Shown in pieces: positions 27,982-35,916 of a stretch of DNA of 52,441 nucleotides. Below the pieces are notes generated by a model that saw only the letters and a program-made list of their open reading frames with translations, was not told the DNA's origin and did not search any database. Every line of letters begins with the position of its first letter. The first letter of the stretch is position 1. Origin of the DNA: a virus; the IMG/VR virus record IMGVR_UViG_3300030333_005141, positions 1 to 52,441 of that record, one strand, 5' to 3'. Position numbers and translations under genes: made by a program.

Positions 27982-28137
27982 CTACATTACAGCAAAAGTA
28001 AGCATCATATGTAATTTAAATAGCTTAAAAGTTAATGTGACACTATTATCTTGCCCATAAGTAAGTCCAAAGCCTATTAAAGATAATAATACAACTAAAA
28101 AGCCATTTTCACTTTTTTGTATTTCTATAATAGACAT
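27982..28137 (-). CDS. Small single-pass membrane protein
   Basis: A 51-residue protein with one hydrophobic segment (NGFLVVLLSLIGFGLTYG) and a second weakly hydrophobic end. It starts in a TAATG overlap with the Gp157-like gene and ends 8 bases before the HNH start. A membrane role early in infection (for example superinfection exclusion) is possible but unsupported beyond topology. Confidence 0.65.
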   Translation of the reverse strand: MSIIEIQKSENGFLVVLLSLIGFGLTYGQDNSVTLTFKLFKLHMMLTFAVM

Positions 28138-28721
28138 TAAGACCTCCTTATTCGTTTAACTTTTTCTAATTTAAAACCTGTAATACCTAAACCATCTTTT
28201 GAAGCTTCTAGAAAGTCTCTTCTGGCTTTCTTTTTGTCTATTTCGACTTTATATCTCTTATAATTATCGCTAATAGATTCTTCATCTGTTATAACTATAG
28301 GTCCCCAAGTTTCATATACTTTATAACGTGCAGTATCTGTAATTAAAATCCCGTCATTACCGCAAGTTTCTACAATAAGTGGTATCAACTCTTTATTAAA
28401 GTAATCTTCTGTTCTAGAAATAGCGTTTTTTCTGTTTCTTAAACGCTTTATTTCATCAGTTAATGCTTTAATTTCTGCATCAATATTACCTTTTTTCTTG
28501 TTCATTTCTACAATCATATGATCAAGACCACTTACTTTAGTTGTAAGTTCATTTTTTATTTCAGCTATACCTTTTTCTATACGTTTTTCTTCCTCTTCCC
28601 ATTCGTTATCCTGTTCTATTGAACATTCAATTGAATTACGTTTTAAATCAAGGTCGTCTTTTTCTAACTGAAGTTCTATCAATGATCCAACCAGATCTCT
28701 TGATGTTAGCTTAGTAGCCAT
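28137..28721 (-). CDS. Gp157-like protein
   Basis: A 194-residue protein. The central coiled coil with EIKALTDEIKRLRNRKNAI and the C-terminal pattern WGPIVITDEESI, then YKVEIDKKKAR, then GLGITGFKLEK match the siphovirus Gp157 family. Those proteins usually lie beside phage recombination and SSB genes; the family founder was linked to phage resistance, and the biochemical role is unclear. The ATG at 28721 is chosen over the frame's first ATG (28781) because GGAGGACAG precedes it and the overlap with the helicase stop shrinks to 11 bases. Confidence 0.7.
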   Translation of the reverse strand: MATKLTSRDLVGSLIELQLEKDDLDLKRNSIECSIEQDNEWEEEEKRIEKGIAEIKNELTTKVSGLDHMIVEMNKKKGNIDAEIKALTDEIKRLRNRKNAISRTEDYFNKELIPLIVETCGNDGILITDTARYKVYETWGPIVITDEESISDNYKRYKVEIDKKKARRDFLEASKDGLGITGFKLEKVKRIRRS

Positions 28722-30531
28722 CTGTCCTCCGTAATCTGAATGAAGGAGTCCATTCAAGTTCTGTCTCAAATAACTCTCCATCTGTGTTTTTAAATAGTTT
28801 GACAGCCTTTTTAGGGCTATCAGCTTGACCGTTTAGTCCAATTACTTTTCTGGATGCATTTTCTATTGCTCCGCTACCTTTACCTGCATATAAATCAAGT
28901 ACTTCGTTTCTACTATAATCTCTACTTACTTGAGATACCTGTATTATAATAAGGTCGTTGTTAACTGCCATGTTGGATAAACCGTGGGATATATATTTTA
29001 TCTGTTCATACTCGCCTCTCACCGATGGAGGAGTATCAACTAAATCAATATAATCAACGATTACCATAGCAGGTTGCAACTCTGTTATTTTTGTCTGTAT
29101 CTGTTCAAGCGTAGGAGCTACAGTTTGAATTGTTATATGCGCAACTTTATCCTTTACTAATGGATAAATACTTTGATAATTGGACGACACATTGTCTTTT
29201 GATTGATTAGATGCAATCTGAAGATTTCTTCTATGCATATACCAACCTGCCAATTCTAAAGATAAATACAACGTTGGGATTTGTAGATTTGTATCAATTC
29301 TATCGTTTAAATGGTCATAACCTAGAGCAATATTTTGTGCTAAGGTTGTTTTGCTTGACCCTGTGGGTCCAAAGATAGTGATTAAATCTCCTGGGTAAAA
29401 TTGACAATCAGCCTCAACACCTAGTGCCTTACCTAAATTGTAACTTTTACCTGTAAAATCTGTTGTTAATCTATCTGTTAACTGTTTTTGTAGTTCTACA
29501 TTATCCATAATATCTACTAAATAGTCTTTTCTTTTATAATGAATACATTTTGGATTACAATGTTCTTTCATTAAATGATCTTGGCATCCGTATTGGTATC
29601 CTTTATTATAAGCATACTCTACTTGAGATACTACTTCCTGTTCATTTAGACTACCGTCATTCCATTCTAATAATGCAGCTTTTGCAGCTCTAGAAGATAT
29701 ACCGCTTCTTCTATAATGAGAAACTATTCTTAATAATGTTGTGTGTCTGCTACCAACTTGTGGTCCAGCGCCATACATTCTTTGAACACATGTTACAACT
29801 TTATTTGGTTCTGATACTTTCCCCATAGGTTTTGATGTAATAGAAGCTTCTACTATATGATCTTCTAATTCTCCATCACCTACTAACTCTTCGTAAGGAA
29901 ATTCAGTTCTTGCTGTCTTTGCTAAATCGTGTATTTGCTGCCAAGTACATTGTACTGCTTCTTTATAAGTAAGTGGTACTTTATATAAGCCAGTTTTCTT
30001 GTTTATTGTATGAGCTACACGATATAGTCCAGTTCTAGTATAAACCATAGGGTCTATTTCTGGAAACAATTTCATCATAGTTTCTTTCATATGAAAAGGT
30101 AAATCTTCACTAGCTGTGAAGTTAAAAACACTATTTGGTATTATTATATGGTAACCAGTTCCTGAAAAATATACTCTGAAGTTTTCTGGACTTAATTCAA
30201 GGTCATTTATTAATTTATAAACTATTCCTTGCATTTTATCAAGAGTAAATTTATCAGTGTTTTGTTCTCTATCAATATCAATCAAAATATTGTCAATAGA
30301 GCGAGGTCCATAATAATGTTTTATAGTGTTTTTAGAATTTCCATAATCATAAGCATCTTCATTATAAAGATACATAGATCTATATAACGGGACACTATTT
30401 ATATGTTTAGCAAGTTCCTGTTTTGGTATAAATACCCCCCGTTTACGAGGGGTATCTATTGCTATTTCTATATAATTATAGATTTTCAACTGAGATACCT
30501 GATGCATCAAAGTTTTCTGAGTCTGTACCAT
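28711..30531 (-). CDS. Primase-helicase fusion
   Basis: About 600 residues. The N-terminal half looks like an archaeo-eukaryotic primase: IDIDRE with Asp at 85 and 87, SGTGYHI at 123-129, and a later Arg/Lys box near 171-185. A Cys-rich linker (CNPKCIHY, about 325-332) precedes a RecA/DnaB-type helicase with Walker A GPTGSSKTT at 388-396 and a hydrophobic Walker B ending in VDY. It probably primes and unwinds at the phage fork; with no phage DNA polymerase present it would feed the host enzyme. Start is uncertain: ATG 30531, ATG 30507 or TTG 30489, all inside the end of the SSB-like gene; none has a strong ribosome site. Confidence 0.85.
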   Translation of the reverse strand: MVQTQKTLMHQVSQLKIYNYIEIAIDTPRKRGVFIPKQELAKHINSVPLYRSMYLYNEDAYDYGNSKNTIKHYYGPRSIDNILIDIDREQNTDKFTLDKMQGIVYKLINDLELSPENFRVYFSGTGYHIIIPNSVFNFTASEDLPFHMKETMMKLFPEIDPMVYTRTGLYRVAHTINKKTGLYKVPLTYKEAVQCTWQQIHDLAKTARTEFPYEELVGDGELEDHIVEASITSKPMGKVSEPNKVVTCVQRMYGAGPQVGSRHTTLLRIVSHYRRSGISSRAAKAALLEWNDGSLNEQEVVSQVEYAYNKGYQYGCQDHLMKEHCNPKCIHYKRKDYLVDIMDNVELQKQLTDRLTTDFTGKSYNLGKALGVEADCQFYPGDLITIFGPTGSSKTTLAQNIALGYDHLNDRIDTNLQIPTLYLSLELAGWYMHRRNLQIASNQSKDNVSSNYQSIYPLVKDKVAHITIQTVAPTLEQIQTKITELQPAMVIVDYIDLVDTPPSVRGEYEQIKYISHGLSNMAVNNDLIIIQVSQVSRDYSRNEVLDLYAGKGSGAIENASRKVIGLNGQADSPKKAVKLFKNTDGELFETELEWTPSFRLRRTDGY

Positions 30532-31081
30532 TCATAACAACGTTATTTGCAGGTTTACTCATATCTTCAGGAGCCTCTTTCAAGAAACCTTTAGATCTTA
30601 AAAACTCAATGTAACTTTCAAGCTCTTTTTCACTTCCAGCACTTACAGGTAGTACTTTGTTGTGAACTCTTGTATAAGCTTGTCCGTTTTTAGATAACTC
30701 TTTAAATATAAATATAGTTAGATTTACTCCACAATATTTATTTAAATGATCACAAATATTAGAAATTGGTTGACCATCTTCAGTTTCCCATTTTCCGTCT
30801 TGATTGACACCACCTTGTTCTCCAAGTGCATCTAGGAAAAATGTGATTCTTTTTAATAAAGTACAGTCTTTAATCCTGCCGTCTGCTTCTCTATCAAATG
30901 AACCTGCTATTTTCATAACTCTAGGATACTGAGAGCCTTCTACTTCAAATTCAACATTTAAGTAGACATCTGCCCAACTCCATTTACTTGAATCGTCAGT
31001 GATATTGACTATTTTACCTGTTTTTATTCCTAGCCAATCACCACCGCCTCCGCTTTTTATTTCAGAACGCATTATTGCCAT
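30476..31081 (-). CDS. SSB-like protein paired with Sak4-like ATPase
   Basis: A 201-residue protein with a beta-rich body (residues 15-150) and an acidic, disordered tail ending FDASGISVENL. Position directly behind a Sak4-like ATPase is where phages commonly encode a single-strand DNA-binding protein, and the size fits. There is no classic acidic tip at the end. The ATG at 31081 directly follows the preceding stop, with AAGGAGG upstream. The DNA-binding role is inferred from context and fold-like pattern, not from a diagnostic motif. Confidence 0.6.
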   Translation of the reverse strand: MAIMRSEIKSGGGGDWLGIKTGKIVNITDDSSKWSWADVYLNVEFEVEGSQYPRVMKIAGSFDREADGRIKDCTLLKRITFFLDALGEQGGVNQDGKWETEDGQPISNICDHLNKYCGVNLTIFIFKELSKNGQAYTRVHNKVLPVSAGSEKELESYIEFLRSKGFLKEAPEDMSKPANNVVMNGTDSENFDASGISVENL

Positions 31082-31945
31082 CTATTTTTCCTCCTTATAG
31101 GATTTTATTTCAGCTACTATTGATTCATAATCAAAAGGTAACTTCTTTTGTGCTAATGGTCTTAATCTAGAACCTACCATTCTTTCATCATAACCTTCGA
31201 ATGATACCATATATTCTTGAGTAGACCTGTCAATTGTTGCATAACCGATTACATCAGCTTTTGCACATAATGTTCTACCTAGTCCACTAGGTAATGAAGG
31301 TGCTAATTGAGCCTTATCATCTGTCATTGCTGTTTGTTTTGCATGAGATATTAATATTAAATTACCTCCAACTTTTTTCATAAAGTCTTGTAATTTCTTT
31401 ACAATATCTGCATTTTTACGTTTTGCTGCTGCCCAATCAGCTCCCCAGGATCCATCACCCATTTCCTTAATACCTAAATCAATTTTTACTACATCTTCAA
31501 TCCAAGAATTAACTTGGTCAATAGTATCAATTATTATAGTATCATAAGGGTATTTATCCCAGTTTTTCATTAAATCACTAGTAATTTCAGCAAGTGAATA
31601 AACTTCCATAGGTTTGCCTTTATTTGGCCCACCTCTAAAGTAATAACCTCTTTCATTATTTGGTACGTACTCAAGTACTGGTTTACCATTTTTCATTACT
31701 TTTTTACCGTCTTTTTCTTGCTCTCTTACTGGAGGATTTAATGCGTGACAAGTAACAACATTTGCACCATCTACAAAATCTGCTCCTAAGTCAGTGTCTA
31801 TTACTAAACATCCTTCATTTCCTTTAGGTGACCATTTTGCTGCTTGTGTTGTTTTACCTGATTTTGGTTGTCCAATGAAATACCAGGTTATACCACCTGG
31901 AAGATCTCCTGTCCAATCCGATTTTATTTGATTTACTTTTAGCAT
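31082..31945 (-). CDS. Sak4-like RecA-family ATPase / annealing factor
   Basis: A 287-residue AAA_24-type protein. Walker A GQPKSGKTT lies at residues 25-33 after PGGITWYFI; CLVIDTDLGA follows as the first core strand, and Walker B is YDTIIIDTIDQV. LILISHAKQ near residue 200 is the sensor strand. Sak4 proteins are short RecA-like ATPases that promote single-strand annealing and are normally paired with an SSB, as here. The ribosome site TAGGAGTAAT precedes the ATG. Three structured elements lie just upstream. Confidence 0.8.
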   Translation of the reverse strand: MLKVNQIKSDWTGDLPGGITWYFIGQPKSGKTTQAAKWSPKGNEGCLVIDTDLGADFVDGANVVTCHALNPPVREQEKDGKKVMKNGKPVLEYVPNNERGYYFRGGPNKGKPMEVYSLAEITSDLMKNWDKYPYDTIIIDTIDQVNSWIEDVVKIDLGIKEMGDGSWGADWAAAKRKNADIVKKLQDFMKKVGGNLILISHAKQTAMTDDKAQLAPSLPSGLGRTLCAKADVIGYATIDRSTQEYMVSFEGYDERMVGSRLRPLAQKKLPFDYESIVAEIKSYKEEK

Positions 31946-31960
31946 ATTACTCCTAAATTT

Positions 31961-32023
31961 AGAGACACCTATCCCATTGTTTGAATAAACAGTTGTGCGA
32001 GTAGGATAGAGATAGATGTCTCT
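31961..32023 (-). other. Structured intergenic element A
   Basis: AGAGACA pairs with TGTCTCT (7 bp); a second inner stem CTATCC/GGATAG and an apical TGTTT-ATTC-AAACA hairpin stack inside. It lies just upstream of the Sak4-like gene on the leftward transcript. Confidence 0.55.
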
Positions 32024-32029
32024 GATTAC

Positions 32030-32094
32030 AAGGTAGAGCTAGCGCTTTAAATAGTGCCTATCTAGCTTTTAGTCTCGAGACCAGCAACTACCTT
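32030..32094 (-). other. Structured intergenic element B (three-way junction)
   Basis: AAGGTAG pairs with CTACCTT (7 bp), enclosing AGCTAG/CTAGCT extended by GCGC/GTGC, and a small GTCTCGAGAC hairpin. Size is like a tRNA, but there is no T-arm or anticodon arm. Confidence 0.55.
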
Positions 32095-32111
32095 AGTTAT
32101 ACTTGTTATCC

Positions 32112-32189
32112 CAAGGGGGACGCCATCGCAAAGGGATCATACGACCTGCTAGATTTGCTTACAGGAGCATCTGGTGGAGGCGTCACTTG
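32112..32189 (-). other. Structured intergenic element C
   Basis: CAAG/CTTG plus GACGCC/GGCGTC form a stem with an internal loop, enclosing CCTG/CAGG and AGAT/ATCT pairings. It begins 5 bases after the E1-like stop. Together elements A-C fill the 248-base gap between the E1-like and Sak4-like genes; no gene was seen there. Confidence 0.5.
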
Positions 32190-32193
32190 CCCA

Positions 32194-32874
32194 TTAACAA
32201 GCTATTTCTTCTGTGATCTGTGGTTTTACGAGATTTTCCGTTCGTAAATTTACAGGACCTAACGACCCCCAAATATACGAATAATATAGGTTATTTTGCA
32301 ACACATTAAATGCTTGCGCTAACCCATATGATGCTGCCAAACCTCCACAAAATATGGTATGTTTAGCTGTGCATGATTCATCTGGAATATCTTTTGAAGG
32401 AACATAAGAATCCATGAAATAATCGTCATCTCTTGTAACGGTTATTATTTCAAACCCTAATGCTCCCATCCTCATATCAATCAGAAATTCTCTGTCTGGA
32501 TTTTCTTTCCATTGTTTATATACTGCAAGTCTACACTCCATATTATCGGGTGTAAGAAATACTTTATTTTCTAATGGTAATCCAGTTTGCCAAAATGTTG
32601 GACTTGCTTTGACATTACACTTACTATTTAATGTGTTAAGTGTTTCTTTTGCTGCTGTTACTTTAAAAAGATTTAAATACTTTTCTGGCCATGATGTTGT
32701 GGATAAATTATGTTCCTCTAACTGATCAGGGTCCCAGACAGTTATTTCTTTAAATCCCATTATTGCAGCATTTTGTAATAGGGCTGAACCAATACCTCCA
32801 GCCCCAATTACAGTAATCTTATCTAATCTTGATTGATCGATAAGGTCTTTGTTTCTAAGGTAACGATCTGCCAT
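32194..32874 (-). CDS. E1/ThiF-like ubiquitin-activating enzyme
   Basis: A 226-residue ThiF/E1 adenylation domain. GAGGIGS lies at residues 24-30 (nucleotide loop), WDPDQLEEHNLS at 47-58 (the DxDxxxxxN motif), and LIDMRMG near 131-137 (a catalytic Asp). C168 in DESCTAKH resembles the CTxK context of the thioester cysteine of Uba1. Two oddities: the Arg expected after NL (NLxRQ) is replaced by Thr, and no zinc CxxC pairs are present. E1 enzymes adenylate the C-terminus of a ubiquitin-like protein and pass it to an E2. It overlaps the JAMM gene by 20 bases; GGAG precedes the ATG. It is the last gene of the four-gene cassette. Confidence 0.85.
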   Translation of the reverse strand: MADRYLRNKDLIDQSRLDKITVIGAGGIGSALLQNAAIMGFKEITVWDPDQLEEHNLSTTSWPEKYLNLFKVTAAKETLNTLNSKCNVKASPTFWQTGLPLENKVFLTPDNMECRLAVYKQWKENPDREFLIDMRMGALGFEIITVTRDDDYFMDSYVPSKDIPDESCTAKHTIFCGGLAASYGLAQAFNVLQNNLYYSYIWGSLGPVNLRTENLVKPQITEEIAC

Positions 32875-33748
32875 CTTCGTCTACTCCTATCTCTTCTAAG
32901 CGTTTATCTCTAACTTCTGTTTTTATTCTTCCTCTATCCCAATCTAGCATTATGTTGTCATATTCTATCCAAGTGCCATAGTCTAAAGGTTCTTCTTTTA
33001 AGCCATAAGATTGCATATATCCGATTTCATCAACATGGTCGTTGTATCGTTCTGCTTGTGCTTCTATTGCATCTTTTTCTTTTTTGGCTGAAAAAGCTTC
33101 TTTTTTGTTTAACTGATAACTAGATGAGTCAAAAAGAGTTCCTTGTTGCCGTCTTCCAAATCCATATCTTGTAATCGACAATGTTTTCTCTTCTTTTTTG
33201 GCGTTCTTTTTGATGTTCTTCTGCTGCTGTTTCCAGTCCTTATCTATATTGATAACTTCTTCAGCTTTGACATCAATTCCTTGAACAATTTCTATTTGTC
33301 CAAATTGATCGGGAAAACTAAAACCAAAGTAAAACTCTTTTTGTGGTTTAGTTGATACTACTAATGAGTAATAAAAGTTTTCATTAGCACCGTCTTCACA
33401 TTGTTGTTCATCAGTAGGTGAATAATATGCTCCCATACTATGATGTGAATGTATGTTTCCTTGTTCCCATTTTTTGCCAATTTCAGGATATTGTTTTCTT
33501 AATTTACCCCATATCTCTTGAAGTTTATCTCCATCCCAATCAGTTGATGTTGCATCACCTAAATGTAAGGGGTGAAAATACTCTAAAGTTATTTTTAAAG
33601 GGTATTTTTTCTTTCCAGGTAGATTTTGATATTCTACTGAATACCATGCTGGTCCAGACCATTCTCTACCTTTATTCTGTTGAAGAAAATAGCGTACCTT
33701 GTTCAACATTTGGTTGGTTATTAATAGTGAAGGTTTCTTTAAGCTCAC
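32855..33748 (-). CDS. JAMM/JAB-domain isopeptidase of the ubiquitin-like cassette
   Basis: A 297-residue protein. The N-terminal 140 residues are a complete JAMM metalloprotease: E29 (REWSG), H100-S-H102, then S110 and D113, the exact HxHx7Sx2D zinc pattern. This fold removes ubiquitin-like proteins or trims their tails. The C-terminal half is charged, with QGTLF at 202-206, a candidate sliding-clamp-binding motif also present at the E2-like C-terminus. The start is GTG at 33748 with AAAGGAGG 8 bases upstream, so it overlaps the E2-like gene by 77 bases. Catalytic residues are seen directly; substrate and partner are inferred from the neighbours. Confidence 0.88.
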   Translation of the reverse strand: MSLKKPSLLITNQMLNKVRYFLQQNKGREWSGPAWYSVEYQNLPGKKKYPLKITLEYFHPLHLGDATSTDWDGDKLQEIWGKLRKQYPEIGKKWEQGNIHSHHSMGAYYSPTDEQQCEDGANENFYYSLVVSTKPQKEFYFGFSFPDQFGQIEIVQGIDVKAEEVINIDKDWKQQQKNIKKNAKKEEKTLSITRYGFGRRQQGTLFDSSSYQLNKKEAFSAKKEKDAIEAQAERYNDHVDEIGYMQSYGLKEEPLDYGTWIEYDNIMLDWDRGRIKTEVRDKRLEEIGVDEDGRSLP

Positions 33749-35096
33749 GCTTTAACCTCCTTTCATCTTTGTTTAATTGTTCAAGTGATTTCTTTAAAGC
33801 TATACTTTTTAAGTTGTTATATTTAAATATCAATCCATCTGTATCTTCTGCAGTTTTTATTGACTTTAACCAACTTCTTCCATTAGCTTTATCAGGGTTG
33901 TTCTTTCTAAGCATTACAAGATATTGTCCTATTTTTGTACCAGCTGATTTTAATTCTCCAGCAAATTCATATTCTGTTGAATTATTCTCAAAAGGTTTAA
34001 GTAGTTCTTTTAACTCTTTAATATCTTCTTCATGCTCAGCTATAGTTGCGCTATATCTATCGCTTACTATCCATCTATATGAATTGCCTCTTCGTAATTC
34101 ATTTAGTTTATAAGCCATATCCCTTAATTTACCAGATAATTCTGGATCATTTATTCCATCAAAATCCATAAATAATTTTGTAAAGAATATTTTATTAAAG
34201 AATAAAGACTCAACAAGAGACATTTCCCCTATTTCCATAGCTAAATAAATATAACCCATCATCTTTTGATAGTTTACTTTATCTGAAAATCCATAATCCC
34301 CTTCATAAGAATATCTATTTAATTCACCTCTAGTGAAATGCTTAGTTCTTAGATAGGGTATATCAAAAAATCTAAATAATTCATTAAACTTTTTTGATAA
34401 ATGTCCTTGCACTTCAAATTTTCCATAACATGGAATATCTTTTGGAAAGTTCCATCGCATTGGATCTTCTCCTAAAGATACAATATCTAAAGAGTGAGGG
34501 TCATCTACTTCTGATTCAAAAGTTTCCCTTACCTCAATTGGTGTATGAAGTTGATATTTAATAAACTTCTTTTTCCAATGAGTTCCAGCTACATATGTAC
34601 TTCTACCATTATAAGATTCTAAATAGTTTCTTATATATTGTATAAATAATAGAAAATTTCTATTACTCCAATGTGTTGATAAATCTGTAGCAAATGAACC
34701 TAAGCAAGGTGATCCGTCAGATATATGAGGGTGTGATGCATATTCAGTTTTTATTTCAGTTCCATTTGTATATAAATAATAAAATTTAAATACTGGAGCT
34801 TCATCTATTACGGCTACATGTACCCAAAAATCTCCCATATGAAGATGTGGTCTATACTTAACAACAACATCTTTTATTTGTATGAGCGTTACATATTCTT
34901 GTATTACATCATTTGTGCCACTTTCTTGATTCCAAACATTCCTTGTAACGTTAACAACATCAAATTTATAGTTTTTCTCTATTAATTTTGCTTGTTTAGC
35001 ATAAGGTAATGGTGGAGCTTCAGAATGACTAAATGTAGAGTCCCATTCTAATAATGTTGTTTCTACTAAACTTAAGTCAAAAGGTTTAAGATCCAT
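33672..35096 (-). CDS. E2-like ubiquitin-conjugating enzyme with long C-terminal extension
   Basis: A 474-residue protein. Residues about 35-165 follow the E2/UBC pattern: beta strands, then HPH (122-124, replacing HPN), DGSPCLG with candidate catalytic C131, and W143 leading a C-terminal helix (FLLFIQYIRNYL). E2 enzymes take the modifier from E1 as a thioester and transfer it to a target. Residues 170-474 match nothing I recognise: a mixed region, then a coiled coil (420-450), ending EQGTLFSSTE. Q466-F470 fits the bacterial clamp-binding consensus QxxLF. TTGGAGAATAT precedes the ATG at 35096. The E2 assignment rests on the HPx...C pattern and on lying between a modifier gene and JAMM/E1 genes. 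Confidence 0.75.
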   Translation of the reverse strand: MDLKPFDLSLVETTLLEWDSTFSHSEAPPLPYAKQAKLIEKNYKFDVVNVTRNVWNQESGTNDVIQEYVTLIQIKDVVVKYRPHLHMGDFWVHVAVIDEAPVFKFYYLYTNGTEIKTEYASHPHISDGSPCLGSFATDLSTHWSNRNFLLFIQYIRNYLESYNGRSTYVAGTHWKKKFIKYQLHTPIEVRETFESEVDDPHSLDIVSLGEDPMRWNFPKDIPCYGKFEVQGHLSKKFNELFRFFDIPYLRTKHFTRGELNRYSYEGDYGFSDKVNYQKMMGYIYLAMEIGEMSLVESLFFNKIFFTKLFMDFDGINDPELSGKLRDMAYKLNELRRGNSYRWIVSDRYSATIAEHEEDIKELKELLKPFENNSTEYEFAGELKSAGTKIGQYLVMLRKNNPDKANGRSWLKSIKTAEDTDGLIFKYNNLKSIALKKSLEQLNKDERRLKRELKETFTINNQPNVEQGTLFSSTE

Positions 35097-35106
35097 ATAT
35101 TCTCCA

Positions 35107-35168
35107 ATCTTAAAGAGAGAATGCTTGGGTCTCCTCCTCGACAGATTCCCAAGACTTACATCTCACTT
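35107..35168 (-). other. Structured element between modifier and E2-like genes
   Basis: CTTGGG pairs with CCCAAG (35124-35153), with outer GAGATG/CATTCTC pairing with one bulge. It sits in the 5' leader of the E2-like gene; the ribosome site is just downstream and free. Confidence 0.5.
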
Positions 35169-35185
35169 TATATATTAATAGTTTA

Positions 35186-35431
35186 CTAGTTGCCTGACTT
35201 ATTCTTTGCTTTCATGATCAGAATAGTATCATTTTCTACTAGTTTACCTGCTGGTGGAACTGTTCTTTCATCACCGTCTTCTCCAATAACTTGCACTACA
35301 CTATCAGCCATATCCACATCATAAGCTCTTAATACATCGCTTAATTTCTCAAATTTACCTGCTTCTAGCTTGTTATTTTTATTCCATGATGAAACTTCTA
35401 CGTTTACACCGTTATTTGCTGTTCTAGGCAT
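35186..35431 (-). CDS. Ubiquitin-like / ThiS-like beta-grasp modifier
   Basis: An 81-residue protein, the size of ubiquitin. The strand-helix-strand pattern VNVEVSS, FEKLSDVLRAYDV, VVQVIGEDG, then PPAGKLVENDTILIMKA fits the beta-grasp fold, with the late (D/N)DTIxI motif shared by ThiS, MoaD and prokaryotic ubiquitin-like proteins. It ends KNKSGN: one Gly before a terminal Asn, not Gly-Gly. Removal of the Asn would expose a C-terminal Gly, a job the JAMM protein could do. It starts at ATG 35431 with AAAGGTG upstream, directly after the zinc-finger gene. The fold is inferred from pattern and from E2/JAMM/E1 neighbours. Confidence 0.75.
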   Translation of the reverse strand: MPRTANNGVNVEVSSWNKNNKLEAGKFEKLSDVLRAYDVDMADSVVQVIGEDGDERTVPPAGKLVENDTILIMKAKNKSGN

Positions 35432-35432
35432 A

Positions 35433-35690
35433 TTACACCTTTTCTGAGGACGCTTGTGGTTTGTTTTGAGAATCAGGATTGTGTCCTCTTTTAAATCCTG
35501 TATCTCTTACATAACATCTGTTTTTAAAATCTCTAACAATTTCTATTGGTACAGTGTACTGAGCATTACATGCATCACATTTCCATACTTCCCACTCTAC
35601 ACCATCTCCATAATAGTTAAACATTAAATTATCAGGTATACAGCAACCATTTTTATTAGAGATGTCTTTAGTTTTTGGATATAACGTCAT
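35433..35690 (-). CDS. Zinc-binding small protein upstream of the modifier gene
   Basis: An 85-residue protein with GCCIPDN, then WEVWKCDACNAQY and a later RCY: the cysteines could hold one zinc. It has a strong ribosome site (AAGGAGGATAT). It lies immediately before the ubiquitin-like gene and could belong to the same cassette, for example as a small zinc-finger adaptor or ligase-like factor, but it has no complete RING pattern. Confidence 0.6.
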   Translation of the reverse strand: MTLYPKTKDISNKNGCCIPDNLMFNYYGDGVEWEVWKCDACNAQYTVPIEIVRDFKNRCYVRDTGFKRGHNPDSQNKPQASSEKV

Positions 35691-35916
35691 ATATCCTCCT
35701 TACTTTATTAAGTGTTTTGTTAGTTTTAGTTAAATTTTTAAAGTGTTCACACACTCTAAACTTTATTATTTTATATATTGGCCAGTTATACCTAAGATAC
35801 TCTATTTGTTTTTCGTGTGTTTTCATATGATCTAAATAAAAAGCCCAAGGAACTGTTTTTTCTTCTTGGCCTGTATCAGTTTCTGGACTCCACCATTTTT
35901 TATAATTTGTATTGAA
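35668..35916 (-). CDS. Hypothetical protein with no normal start codon
   Basis: An 82-codon open frame (TNYKKWWSPETDTG near the start, VPWAFYLDHMKTHEKQIEYL in the middle) that reads like a real protein. AAAAGGAG lies just upstream, but no ATG, GTG or TTG follows in frame; the first in-frame ATG is internal at 35826 and would give 52 residues. A non-standard start, a base error, or a decayed start codon are the options. The end overlaps the next gene by 23 bases. Function is unknown. Confidence 0.5.
   Translation of the reverse strand, partial: FNTNYKKWWSPETDTGQEEKTVPWAFYLDHMKTHEKQIEYLRYNWPIYKIIKFRVCEHFKNLTKTNKTLNKVRRIYDVISKN

Noticed and set aside
31961-32189. tRNA genes in the 32-kb gap and similar gaps
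   Set aside because: Some closing stems are 7 bp and sizes are tRNA-like, but no element has a T-arm consensus, anticodon arm or D-arm in the right places on either strand.
33418-34113. 231-codon plus-strand ORF antisense to the E2-like and JAMM genes
   Set aside because: It lies wholly opposite genes with clear motifs; its Ser/Leu/Phe-rich product has the composition typical of an antisense shadow in AT-rich DNA, and there is no ribosome site.
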